A stretch of 64,000 nucleotides of DNA from Pterois miles (lineage: Eukaryota > Chordata > Actinopteri > Perciformes > Scorpaenidae): contig CAMQGK010000008.1 in NCBI GenBank assembly GCA_947000775.1, positions 7,466,501 through 7,530,500 of the forward strand, given 5' to 3'. A program made the translations under genes and the position numbers. Positions 14,201 to 27,100 of this stretch are shown in pieces (the stretch's first letter is position 1; each line of letters opens with the position of its first letter). Below the pieces are notes generated by a model. That model was given only the letters and a program-made list of their open reading frames with translations, had not been told where the DNA came from and searched no databases.

Positions 14201-17200
14201 AATGGCCTTTGGGCATTAATCAGGAGGGAAAAGGTGATAAACAGGGACTTTAAAGACACCTTGGTTTTATGTTACTAAAAAAAGAACTATTTTGTCACAG
14301 CAGTCCTGAAGATAATAATGCATATTGTGATTGAAAACCATTGCCACAATGAAAGGCATAAGAATTTCTTTCATGAGGGCAAAAATTGAAAAGCTGAAGA
14401 GACAGGTGAGATAATGTCGCATGAATTGGGAGGTTAGAAAATTACTTACTCTGAATACAGAGCTCTTGTTTATGCCCTCTTTTCATAATGGCCACTGAGG
14501 TGAAACAGTCAAATTGAAGCTAAAATAAATGTTAATTACTGAAGAAGAACAGCGTGTGGAAAAACAGACATTTGCAAGATTGTCAGTTGTAAAGATGAAA
14601 TACAGTCCCTACCTTCCACTTTACTTGTGAACTTTTCCTTTAATTCTGCATGACAAACAGAAGGAAACAAGCAGGAATAACACTATCAGTAATCAGTCAA
14701 TATTTACACAATATTTAATTGAGCTTCCCTCATTAAAACATCGCTGTGTGATAAATGCTGAGAGACTTGCCAGTCATTCCAGAGACTTGCTCTGTTTTCA
14801 TGTGGACGCTGGCAACGCTGTTCCGCTTGGATGTGCGGGAGCCTCGTTTGCAATCTCTCACCAACAGCTCCTTTGTTGCTGTGGGAATACAAATAAGATA
14901 TGTTGTTTTGGCCTGACCCAATTTAGGGTTATAAATAACAATAAGAATAGCTACCTGCCCTGTAAGATGCCGTATTATTTCCTGTAAAAGCACAAACCCA
15001 GGTGTTTTAGGAACGTGAGGATTTTGGGATTAAATTGAAAAGTAGCGTTGCTTGGTGATGGATGGAAGATTTATCCACTCAGATTGATGACTGAGAAATA
15101 AGAATTGTTTGGAAAACACATATCATAAAGTAAAAGTATACATACAATGTGAGTGTACAGAGGTAAGAAAAACACCCAAGAAAAATGACTTTGCCATTTG
15201 AAAATAAATTACAAATATTTAAACCTGCAGTAGGCAGAATATTTTTGGCATCATTGGGCAAAATTTGAATAATAAGCTTTCAGAAAATTGTAATTCAAGT
15301 GTTCTGAGAGAAAACTAGACTTCTTCACCTCCTCATGGCTCTGTTTTCAGGCTTTAGAAAATCTAGCCTGTCATGGAAGACTTTGGCCAATCACAGGTCA
15401 TTTCAGAGACAGCGTTCCTATTGGCTGTGCTCCAGCAATGTGACCAGTGCTTGGTATTTCCTCAACTGATCTCAACATGGCTGTCGAATCACAAAGTTTC
15501 TCATTTTACAGCTAAACAGTAACTACGAGATGTTTCTGAAAACATCTGAGGTGAGAAATAGTCATTATTCATATTTGATCAGCGCTGCATAGTTTGACCG
15601 TTTGGTCAGAGTTCCTGTCTCATGCACTACCGTCAAAATGTAGAGACCATTTTATGAAAATAATTTAAACCCAATCCATCTTTAACTCAGGGAAAATAAC
15701 ATTAATATGTAATTTCAGGGCAGGTTTTTGATGTGGCCATTTTTGTCCTCAAGGGATGCACAAGGCTTAAAACATGATACAAAAGAAGCAGCATTTAATA
15801 AAAATACCCTTTTTTAATCATATTTGCTCCATTTTTACCCACTGCCGCTTTAAGTTCCTCTTTGTGAATGCGGTGTTTTTGTTCTATTTGACTGATGTAC
15901 ATGCAATGTGGACATGAAATGGCCTGTTTGGAGCTCAGTTATAGTATAGTATATATCAAAGAATCAGTTCTTTTACTGCTCACAAATGGTGCCATCAACA
16001 GTAGCTTTCAACCTAATACAGTATTATTAAGCAACATATGTGCAAGTGCCTTGTGTGGATGCCAGATTGTGGCTCCAAAGAAATGCTAACTGTACAAATG
16101 AAATGGAGACATGAAAGGTTAATTTTTTTTTGTCAATAGCAGACAATGGAGGCAAAATTGTTGTCCCATCAAGAAGATGTTAAAGGCTTTAGGTGGAATT
16201 AGCTTGTAGACGTGTTATCTTGATGGATCTTAGTCTGTCACACTAAGCTGTGGTGGTCCACTCTGGTTTGGTAACAGTGACATAAATGTATTGTTTCACG
16301 ACAAACAATGTTAATTAAGGATATTACTGACATTTTACCAGTGTTTGTGACTAAGCTACAATAAGTTTATATTAAGGTTAAGTTAATGCTTCCTAAGCTG
16401 TTTTACATTATGCTGTGTGTATGGTATCTTACTTTGTATTTCTGCATCCACTCCAGTGTCTTCTGCCACTTTAAGAAATATCTGCAAAATGAAAAAATCA
16501 TGTGTAAATATACTGTGGTATTTTACAACATTCACAGCATGTTTCTTTTTGTAAAACTTAAACTCAAAAAGTATGAGTGTACACAGATTTGATGCAGACG
16601 CCAGTTATGCAGTTATCAAGGCTGGGAATCCACAGAGACCCTAACCTTCACTTGAGCACCTGCCAGTTGGCCTCTCTTAGAGAAGCGCCCTCCTAGACTT
16701 CATTTACTAATTCAGGTCATATGTCCGAATAAATAAAACTCGATATTTGTGAAAAATTTCCAAGTGACCTTCCCTGATTTCATTCTGCTGCATGTGTTAA
16801 GCCCCATTTTAACGTCTGCCTTCTAACTAGTCTCTGCACATGCCTGGCAAAGCCTACAAAATTTATAAATTGCACTGAATGTGATTTTATGTGGCGAATT
16901 ATATCAGTCAAAAACATAAAATGGAACTACTGACATCATAAAACAGTCAAAACGTACTTTAAAAAGCTATTCATAGCAACAACCAGGGTAAATGTTATTA
17001 TATGACTGACTTCCATGAAACATCCCATCTATCAGCTCTTGTTTATTAGTGCTGTATATTGAAAAGCATTGCGGGTTTCAACTGAAGTGTAGTTGGACTT
17101 CAAAAGGAAACATGGACAGATGAAATAACCTTGCTGTGTCTAAATTTTAGCAATGCAAAAGGAATTATTTACATTGCCTGCAGGACACGAGTGTTGGAGT

Positions 17201-20200
17201 CGGAGTTACACGAGAAGCATTAACTAACAGTCACTCAGCTTTATGATCCCAGACTAGTCTGGATGCCAAAACACTGCTTGAGTCATTTGTTAGGGAAAAA
17301 AGACTGTGTGCTGTATGAGTAACTATAATAATACTACCACCAGTAGATTGAGTCAATGCTCATGGAGACCACAAGTAAAATGCAACTTGACGTGTGCCTT
17401 TTTGTGTATGTGTACTGTGTACTGTATACACAGTTCAGTGGCAAACAGATACTGTACGTACTGTACGTTGGGACGTTTCAGCTTTAAACATTCCAACAGA
17501 AGTTGTATATAACAGCAAGAAATATAACTTTTCAAGACTATATGTGGCATTTTTGTAAAGCCTAAAGATGCTGTGTGTGATATTTACTTGAAACTAAAAC
17601 AACTTTGAAGGAAAAACAGCAAATTCAAAAATTTCAAACTGTCACTCTCTCTATTAAAGTGAAAACCAATACTTGCAATTATGATCAATGATCGCCTCCC
17701 TGCTGTGCAAAGAGGTATACTGGATTCATACTCTCAACACAATTGATCCCTTTGGCCAGCAAGGCTCCAGCTCTGCTCTGATTGGTTGTTTTCCTCTAGT
17801 CTGTGAAATCCTGCAAATGCCATTAGGAGCACCGGAGGAGACAGAGGAACATATTTTTTTTTTTCCAGATTAACTGTTTGATGTACTACTGTCAGGATAA
17901 AGTGACCATTTTCTAAAGATAACTATTTTAATCATATTTGATCCAATCTTGCCTACTTCAGCTTTAAGAGATCTTTATTTTTTTGTATTTTTTTGTCTCT
18001 GATGTGATTGCAGTGCATGGTGTGCTACCCAATGAGAACTGCTTACCTGTTGTAAGCTGACTATTGCTGTGTCTCAGCTTGCATATTGCCGTACTTACAC
18101 TCACTATATTGACAGCATAGTGCATTCACACAGATGGCAAATCCTTGATAGTCGCCATCTTTGCTGCATAGCAGAGGGGGACTGCTAACCAATTTCAAAC
18201 CACTATACTGTAGTCGGCTAGATGCCATTATTGGTTAATTTTTCCGTCTCAGTTGAATTACTGCTGATACAGCGTTATGTCTGTGGCTGACTATCACCAG
18301 CTGGTTGAGACAGTAAGTTGAGACAACACTGGCCAGCTGAAATCCATGCGCTGCGCAAGTACATACTGTGCACAGTGCTCTACATGCAAGTGTACTACGT
18401 CCCTTGGAAGTTTGCTGTCCTTGAGCTGAGAGGCACCAGATTTAGCTGCATGCTGCTAGAAGATTCTCAGAAAACACTGTTTGACTGACTGACTCTGAGG
18501 GGGAAAAGTATCCTTGACTTCCAAGATTTTAAGTTATTGACTAAAATGTAAAGTTGCTTGTTATACTACAGGAGGAATTTGAAAACTGCCCACTGACATT
18601 TTGATTGCTCAATTACAGACTCCGAGAAGCAAAAAAATAGTTGGTATAAAGTGTAATTGCAGCAATAACAAAAGAAAAAGAAGAAGAAAAGAAAAACAAC
18701 ATTGCCAGAATGTGTACTTTTATGTCCCTGCGTGGAAGTAGGCAGTCTCTCTATATGTGTGTGTGCTTGTATCTCTAGCTAGGTTGTCAGTCCCACACTT
18801 AGTATACCTCCTCCAGCGTGGTGTCAGAGATGCCGTAGCTGGTCAGGCCGAGGTCAGCCATGGTCATGTCAAGCTCTTGGAACAGCAGGGCAAAGGTCCC
18901 ATCTCTGGCTCCACCATAAGGCAATATGTAGGTGATCTCTTGACCGATGCTCTCCAAGAAGACTGCTCCAGGGACATGGTGCCGCACAACTTGACCCACA
19001 GATATCAAATCTGGCGGACAAATAGCTGCAAAATTACTCACAAAACAAACACCAAAGGGTGGTAAAACTGGACGCACACCACAACAGATATCCCTCCTTT
19101 CACTTCTCCTTCATCCTTTTTAATGTAGTTGTTAGAGTGATAGACAGTGTAAAGTGTCCAAACCCAACATTGATACACAATAATATCAGATAATTGTGAC
19201 TTTTTAAATCTTTTGAAGTAAAAACTTGGTGTTATGTATGGAGATCCCAACATACCTGATGATGTGACCTTTAAACACACTGAAACAGATCAGTGGACAT
19301 AATTCTCCTGCCTCATCCATTCTGAAGATGGGCCTTAGTGAGAATCAATCAGGACAGTGTTGCAGAACGCATCGCATCCATTATTGATCCAGAACCTCTC
19401 ATACATAATTACTGCAGCTTAACAACCAATGGCTTGGTGCTTTATGAAGAAGTAAATGGATCTGCCTCGCACATCAGACTGAATTATTTGTGAAAATGTG
19501 TGTGTGTGTGTGTGTGTTTCCGTCTGTTTGCTGGTGTGTGGTAATAAAGAGAAATGTGCTGTCACTTGTGGATATATGATTATTCTTTATGGCATTTTCT
19601 ATGTTATATTTAACCATCATGTGTATAATCATTTTGAAGGTATGAGCATCGATTGATTGTCCATGCATAATAAACTGGAGGCGGCCGAGGATTTTTCTTC
19701 TGATCATGGCTTGCATGTGTACTTTTGTTTACTTGATCAAGGCTGAAAAGGATCAAAACAAATCAAATCGCCAGCATTGCACGTCCCGCTTCTACTGTGT
19801 CTCTACATTTCTTTATTCTTATATAATTCCCTCCTGGCAAATTGAAGTAAGGTAAGGGGAAATGAGATTTGATCATTTGTCCAACACTTTCTACAGTAAC
19901 ATCAATGAATAATTGGTTGATAACTTGTATGAAGATTTAGGCCAGTGACAGTTTGATAATGGTATGCAACATCGCCAAAAGTAAAAATTCCATTTGCCCA
20001 CCAATATCACTGCAAAACACTGGGAAAAGGAAATGCATTGGAATCACTTGGGGCGATTATAAACACATTGTGAACACAACCTTGACATGTACAAAAATAA
20101 GCTTGACATGCTATAAAAGGAGGTGAGCGGGGTTTTTGTGGTTGTCAGGCTTGTGTTTGATTTAGTTTCTGTTTTGTGATATGGGTCAATACATATCTGC

Positions 20201-21096
20201 AAAATCAAAATAAAGCATATATAAATGTGATGATGAAAAGTTTACATGATAAGGTGATGCTCTGGTTCGAATCAGGCAGAAGATGCACTGTTTCCCTGTC
20301 TCATCACAGTGAAAAATCTTCTCTAATGTAACAAATACAAGATACAAGCAAGTGTTTTACTGAATTTGAAGGACCAACCCTGCTGATATCCACCGCCACC
20401 AATCTCTAGAATAGGGGACAACAGCCTCCAGAGAGTGAGCCTATCAAATACTGTAGATGTGCTATCAGAGGAGAAAGCTCAACTAACAACATGCCATACA
20501 GTAAAGTGTTAATATGAACATGAAATAAAGCTCGAGAAGATGATCAAAATCATTCATTTGTAGGGAATTGGTCATAATTCATGTTGAATTGTTTAGCATT
20601 TTCCAAAGTGTCCCCTCCTGTTTCTGCACTCACAAATCTCTTTCTCTAAGACTAAAAATCCTACTTTCCCATTTGTACCTACTATTTTACTGGGACAGCA
20701 AAGTGCACTCTACCAGTCATCAGGACATTTCAACATCATATAAACACAGCAGCTACTTCAGTGCTGCACTTGTGTCTGTTGGTTTGCTATTGAAAAAAAA
20801 AACAAATCTATGAGCGAATGAATCTTGAGCACACATGCAATAGGCTATTTTAATTTAAGTTTTAAGGTTATTGTTTGCCTGTTTTGGAACCGGTCCCAGA
20901 CTCTTGTGTTGCTTTAAAGAAGCTTTTTGCTATTTATTTTCAAATCTTACGTGTTTATGTTTTGTGACTGTTTTAATTATGTCTCAGTGCTTTTTTGCAC
21001 ATTGTCACAATGTTCTTGCTTGTTTGTGTAAAGCACTTTGAATTGCCCTGTTGCTGAAATGTACTATACAAATAAAGCTGTTATACTACCAAACAC

Positions 21097-21174
<78 letters not shown>

Positions 21175-24100
21175 AATAACTTAAACATAATGCTGAAGGT
21201 TTGGTATGAAGACTGAATACATAGTTGCTGAATTCTCGGCTTTGGATTAAATATTTACACAAATATTCACACACTTTTGTCGTTCAAATGTATGTTTTAT
21301 CAATTATATAACATTTTGATATAGCATTGGTTTACAGATTAGGCGAGGTGCTGATCCATCAATACAACTGGCGGTATCAGAGATAAAGTTTGTACCTGAG
21401 GGATCAGAGTTGTCCCAGCTTTGGCTGCTGATGCCTTCATCCGGGCTGCTGCTCCTCGATGGACAGCCCTCCTCCTGTTAATCAGAATTGGATTAGAGAG
21501 GCCTTATCATGCCTTGCCACTTAGAATGATGAACAGTGCCTCCCTGACAACTCCTTTCTTACATTAATGTGATAATGGATGCCATCCACAAGTTTCTGTT
21601 TAATTGCTCTAAACAAAACTGTACACATCAGACATTGTGGTCATCCTGTAATGCAACAATCTTTTCAGTCTAAGACAATACACCCAAAGGACAATTACAT
21701 TTTAATTCCAACAAAGGTTGAATAAACCTCACTGTAAGAAATTTATGACACTTATTAAATGGAGTTTAATTACACTGAATGAGCTCAGGACAATCCAACT
21801 TTGTCCAGCTCTGTTTCCGAGTTATATTGGCTGTGTAATTGCAAAATCTGTCACTGAATTACAAAGTCGTCATCTAGGAAAAGGGGTACTGTTCCATCTT
21901 GCCCCTAAAGGTGTTTGCTTGCTTATTTATTTATTTATTTCGAACAAATGACTCTGCTCACCTCAAAGAGCCTGCAAACTAATGGTAATTGCTCCAGCCC
22001 CGCTGGCATCAGTGCATCTTGTTCATTTGCTCCTATTGATTAAAACTAAGTATGCGAGGCACCATTGGCGAGCGAAAGCGAGAATCACCCCTCTCCCCGG
22101 TGACAATTAGTATCATCCAGCACGTAGGCGTTTGCCAATTCTCATGCTGGGAGAGACTAAACACAGATCATTATAGGGGGAGGGCGGCAAGACAGAAAGA
22201 GAGCACTCAAGAAAGTCAGAGGGAGCCGTGTTCAATAATAGACTAGAGAGAGGGGTTACTGTTGTGTCAAAGGGGCTTGCAGCTGAAATTCTTTTCTTGA
22301 TGCATGAAGTCAAAAAGAATTATCCCCGTTCAATTACAGCTGTTTAATGTAAAGTTATTTCAGTCGAGATAAAACAGACGGCTAATTGTGTGGGCAGGCA
22401 ACGGCCCTAATCACCAAATTTGTGGTTGTCTGAAGATAATGAGACACACACAGCCAATGTGTCTGTCGACAACCATGAGTGCTGGTGAAATATCCTTGAC
22501 AAAAACAATGTTTTTTTGATAACTTACTTTGAGGAATATTAACATGTTTGTAATACCAGCCCTCCGGGTTCAAAAGCTAATTAGTAACCAGAGGCTTTCT
22601 GTTCCTACCTCTTTGGCCTGACTGTGTATGATGCCATTACGCTGAGCTGTCATCTTTTCAGTCCCGTCTCGGACCAGAGTGAGGTAGTAGCCGCTGCCAA
22701 AACATTTCTTTAGGAAGATCGAGGAGCCACAGCAGCGCATCTTGCCATGTGAGATGATGGCAATGCGATCACCTAGGATGTCTGCCTCATCCATGTGGTG
22801 CGTGGACAAGATGATGGTGCGACCTGAAGGGAGACGGAAAGAGAGACTCAGTAAATGTCACCTGGGTGGTCATGAAGTAACGAATGAAAAAGCACTGGAA
22901 TTGCAAATATAAAAAAATATATATAAAGTAAGTCACAGACTGGAAATTTGAAAAATAAAAAGCACTCCTGAAGTGTTTTTTTTCTCTATGGAACTGAAAA
23001 TCAAGCCAATATCACAAACTGTCTCTGCATGGTAGTCACTTATCTCATTATTGCCAATTCTACAGGTTTTTTTTACCCATGCTTATCCGCATGGCAACAA
23101 AGCGAAACTCCAGAGGAACTCGTGGGTGTGAATCTGGGACAAAATTTACTTACGATAAAGGCCACCCTAAGCCTACTTTCCGGAGTTTCTATGAGGCCAC
23201 ATTTTATTTCAGCTCTCTCTTTTGTGCTGCGAGTCCTTTGATTCGAGAGGAATCAAACTGAGCACAATTGTGATGTCAACTACAGCATGCATTGCAAGGT
23301 TATTCACAGGTGTTCTAATCCTTTAATATCATGCTGTATCAGATAACACATATTAATTATCACATACCCCAGAAATCATAAAAAAGGAGCAGATCTGAAA
23401 TGAAGTCACAGCATGGTCATGTCTCTGCAGTCGGCGTGAAAGTGGGATCACAGAGCTCTGGGTAACTTCTGACTTTTACAGGCATTTTTTATAGCAGAAA
23501 CATTTAACCTGATACCTTTGTCATTTCAAGACAAAGAAAGAAACCAGCTGGGAAATCAGGAACACTGAAAAGACTGTTTGCTTAAGAGAACATTTCTCAT
23601 AACTAGTATGGCCAAAACAGTCAACCAACCTTAATTTGGGACTGTAGATCGCTGACGGGTTGACGGGTCCAGCACTTTTGGTCCAGATTAAAGCATCGTG
23701 TACTGGTAGTCATTTTTGTATCCTTAAAGGAATACTTCATGCCCAAAGTGATCATTTGTATCAGTCATCAATTACTGAATGATCAATTACTCACAAAAAG
23801 TTTTCTTCACAAATTCAAGGCAACTCAGGGTGAGTAACTGACATACAAACAATCAGTCTGGGGGTGAAGTATTATCATCAGGGCAAAATGTCAATTTGGC
23901 CAGGGCTTTGTTAGCAAAACTAACGACATCCCATCAGCTTCAGCTGCACTTAATGCTACTGTACTTGTTAGTGTGCTAACACGCTAAATTAAGATGTTGA
24001 GCAATCCTCCAGCTCATACTGTACATTAGAAGATTCCTTCTTAATTGCCTTTCAATATATATGACGGGAATCTACGGCCCTTGGATTTGAAGCTAATATG

Positions 24101-27100
24101 AGGCTTTAACATCAGCACGTTAGCATGCTCACATTAGCATTTAGCTCAAAGCACTGCTGTGCCTAGGTATGGCCTCACAGTGGGATAACATGGCGGCAGA
24201 AGTCTTGTTCACATCACATCAACTCCTTATAGAGATAAGAGGAGTGCCATATCAATCATTATCTACTTCAAAACATGGCAAGGAGATGCACTCTCAGTAA
24301 ATAGCTGACTGGATGGAGTTTTTGTACTTTCTTTCCTGAATTTCGTGTTCATTGCAAAAGGTCAGGTGCTCTGCTGAGCTTGGCGGCTTTTGTTTTTGCA
24401 GTGAGCTAGTTAGATTTGTATCCTCGCAGGTCACATTATCCAAGGTACAAGGACACACTCAGAGGTCATTAACTGCAGCCCAATACAACCATTTTGCTTG
24501 GCCAAGTATTTCCGCTCTGTCTCCCACCTCCCCCACTTATTTTGCCCCGCCACCAGCTGAGCTGCTAAATCCATCCCTTCTCAGTTATGTATTGCTGCCT
24601 TATGCTACGCCAAGCAAGTCTGAATCCCTCTAAATACAAACTCCAACAAAATGCCCAAGTTGAATGAATGCCCACAACCCAGTCAATTTAACATATGTGG
24701 GGGAAAAAGCTATGCTTATGAAGGGGGGTGAGTTGAGGATATTGCTTGATGTTTAGTTTGACTGCGCCAGCTCATTTTGTATGGGATGCTCAAACTCACG
24801 GATGATTTTCCTGGGGATTTGTTGTGCTTTACAAAGGGAAAAAAAAAATCAAATTGCACTGCATCATCTGTGAGTTGGGAGTAAAATAAATGCGTTTGGA
24901 CTGCAGATGGCCCACAAAGGTATTCTGATTTATAGTGTGTTGTGGTGCATTACAGCATAAAGTGATATATCAAATGGAGTTCTGTGTTCAGGTAAATTGG
25001 TAGTACTCGCACTACAACAGCAAAGTGAGGCTGGAAATCTGCTTTCTGTTATTTAGCTTCCTTTCCTCTAAATCAAGTTGATAGAAATGGATTTCACAGT
25101 GGGTGAGTAAGTCTGGACAGATATTATGTACATCGGCAGTAAGATGAATTATTGGACAAGACTGTATTAACTGCTGTTTGTGGCAATCATCCATCCATCC
25201 ACCCATTAGCCATACCTGCTTATCCTTTGAAGGGTAGCAGGGGGCTGGAGCCGATCCCAGCCGACGCTGAGCGAGAGGCGGGGTACATCCTGTCCAGGGT
25301 GCCAACAGGCAACCAGTCACACTCAGATTAACACCCATGGGCAATTTAAAGTCGCTTATTAACCTAACCTGCATGTTTTCAGACTGTGGGAGGAAACCGG
25401 GAAACCGGAGGAAAACCCACGCAGGTGTATGGAAGGTCACAGCCGGCAGGTTCGAACCCTGCAATCAATTTAGGTCAATCAATTATAAAATAACCTTGAC
25501 ACCACTTATAGCCTGCCCATGGAGTTAAAAGAAAACAGATGGGCCTGTTGTTTCTATTAAATATAGGCAAGTATAATAAAAAAAACAGACCGGTAAGTAT
25601 GTTTTGTTCACTGTTACAATTTAACAACTGAAACTTAGACATTGTGGTTATTGCAAGGGATCAGTCAATATTTGCTAAAGGTTACACAGGTTGAAAGAAT
25701 ATTTTTCTATGTGAGTATTGTGTTAAATGTTATATGTTTGCAGCCTGCTCCAGTCTTCCTCTGTCCCCCTCTGCAGTACATTTTATTGATGATGTTGGAC
25801 ACACATTAGCATATTTACCCCAAAAATCTTAATGAAAATGACTTACATAAGATCACAGACAAGAAAAAAAGGCTGAGTGCATTTTTCTGCCATTTGTACT
25901 GCAACATTGGCTTCAACCCTACATTAATTTGTATTCTTGAGGAAAATGCATTATTTCAACTTTTCATGAATGCCAGAGAAACTCTAAAAAGCAGGCAACT
26001 GCAATCAGAGTCTATAATAAATACAACTGCTACAGCCTATATTTCGTTTCAGTGCTCTAAAAATATTAACTGTTTCCCACATTCTCTTTGCACCCTGTTT
26101 CTCACAAACTGAATCACCTTCCTACATGTGTCAGGTCTAATCTCAGCCTACCCGCAGCATTCACGTCGTCAGCATTAAAGGTGCTAGATGTGAGATTGGA
26201 AGCATTTCTGTTGCCTCCACACAGCTCTCAACATGGTGACGGCTGCAGCTAACTGTGCTAACAGCATTAACAGTGAAAACAACTGCAACAGTGCTGAGCG
26301 GATGGCGGGTGTTACGCTTCTGCAGCGACACCGCCAGTCGGGACGGCATTATCAGTTGTAATCACTGTATGAGTGCAGTGCAGAGTGGCGGCTGTGAGCT
26401 AGCCAGTGGGGCAAACTTTACATAGCAAATAGTTGTTTGCTGTGATATTAATGCTCTGGATATCATATAGAGAACCTTTAAGATGCTCAATACAGTAATA
26501 TTCTGTTTATGGCATTTTAGAGGAGCTGGTGTATGTTATTTACCCGCATAATTAAATTGCAATAACTACTTCAAGTGACGACCTGGCTGCTGAAACAAAG
26601 TAAGTGAGTGGAAGAAATCTTTGGGTAATAAATTTCATTCACTATGCGATCTAAAATATGTTAGGTTTTGTTTCAATTTGCATCTCTGTATAATAAAATG
26701 ACACATTTATGTGGCTGTAAAGAGCTACTTAAGGTAAAAAAATAAAAAAATAAAAGAGAACCAAGCCTTCCAAGGCACCAGAATAGGCTTTTAAATTGTA
26801 AAGTTATCAATTACAATTCATATATCAGGTGATATAAAATGATGCTGTCACAGCAAAAGCACACAAGGTTAAATATCATGCTCAAGGTCCATTTTATAAC
26901 ATATTGCAAGAGGGTAACTTAACAGTAATGGACTTCCAGTAATGGACAGTAATTTGTATGCGCTAATTCCCTATTTATTAAAAGAAAGATTAAGTATACT
27001 TCTTAAATCTTATAAATGTGCATTGAGGGTTTAATTTAACCCATTAGCGCCTACACGCTCTGTCCATGTTCCTTTGTACCTTAGAGCAATTTTAACACCA

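Larger units (their letters stand above)
19011..21395 (-). other. Intron 15
   Basis: A 2.4-kb intron (15 bp shorter if the alternative acceptor of exon 16 is used). It contains a retrotransposon-like 3-prime tail ending at about 21090 and a long TG array at 21099-21171. A smaller TG array lies at 19498-19517. Confidence 0.75.

Noticed and set aside
25449..25459. GGTTCGAACCC resembling a tRNA B box
   Set aside because: It lies inside the common dispersed fish repeat at 25188-25465 and no tRNA cloverleaf can be drawn around it.
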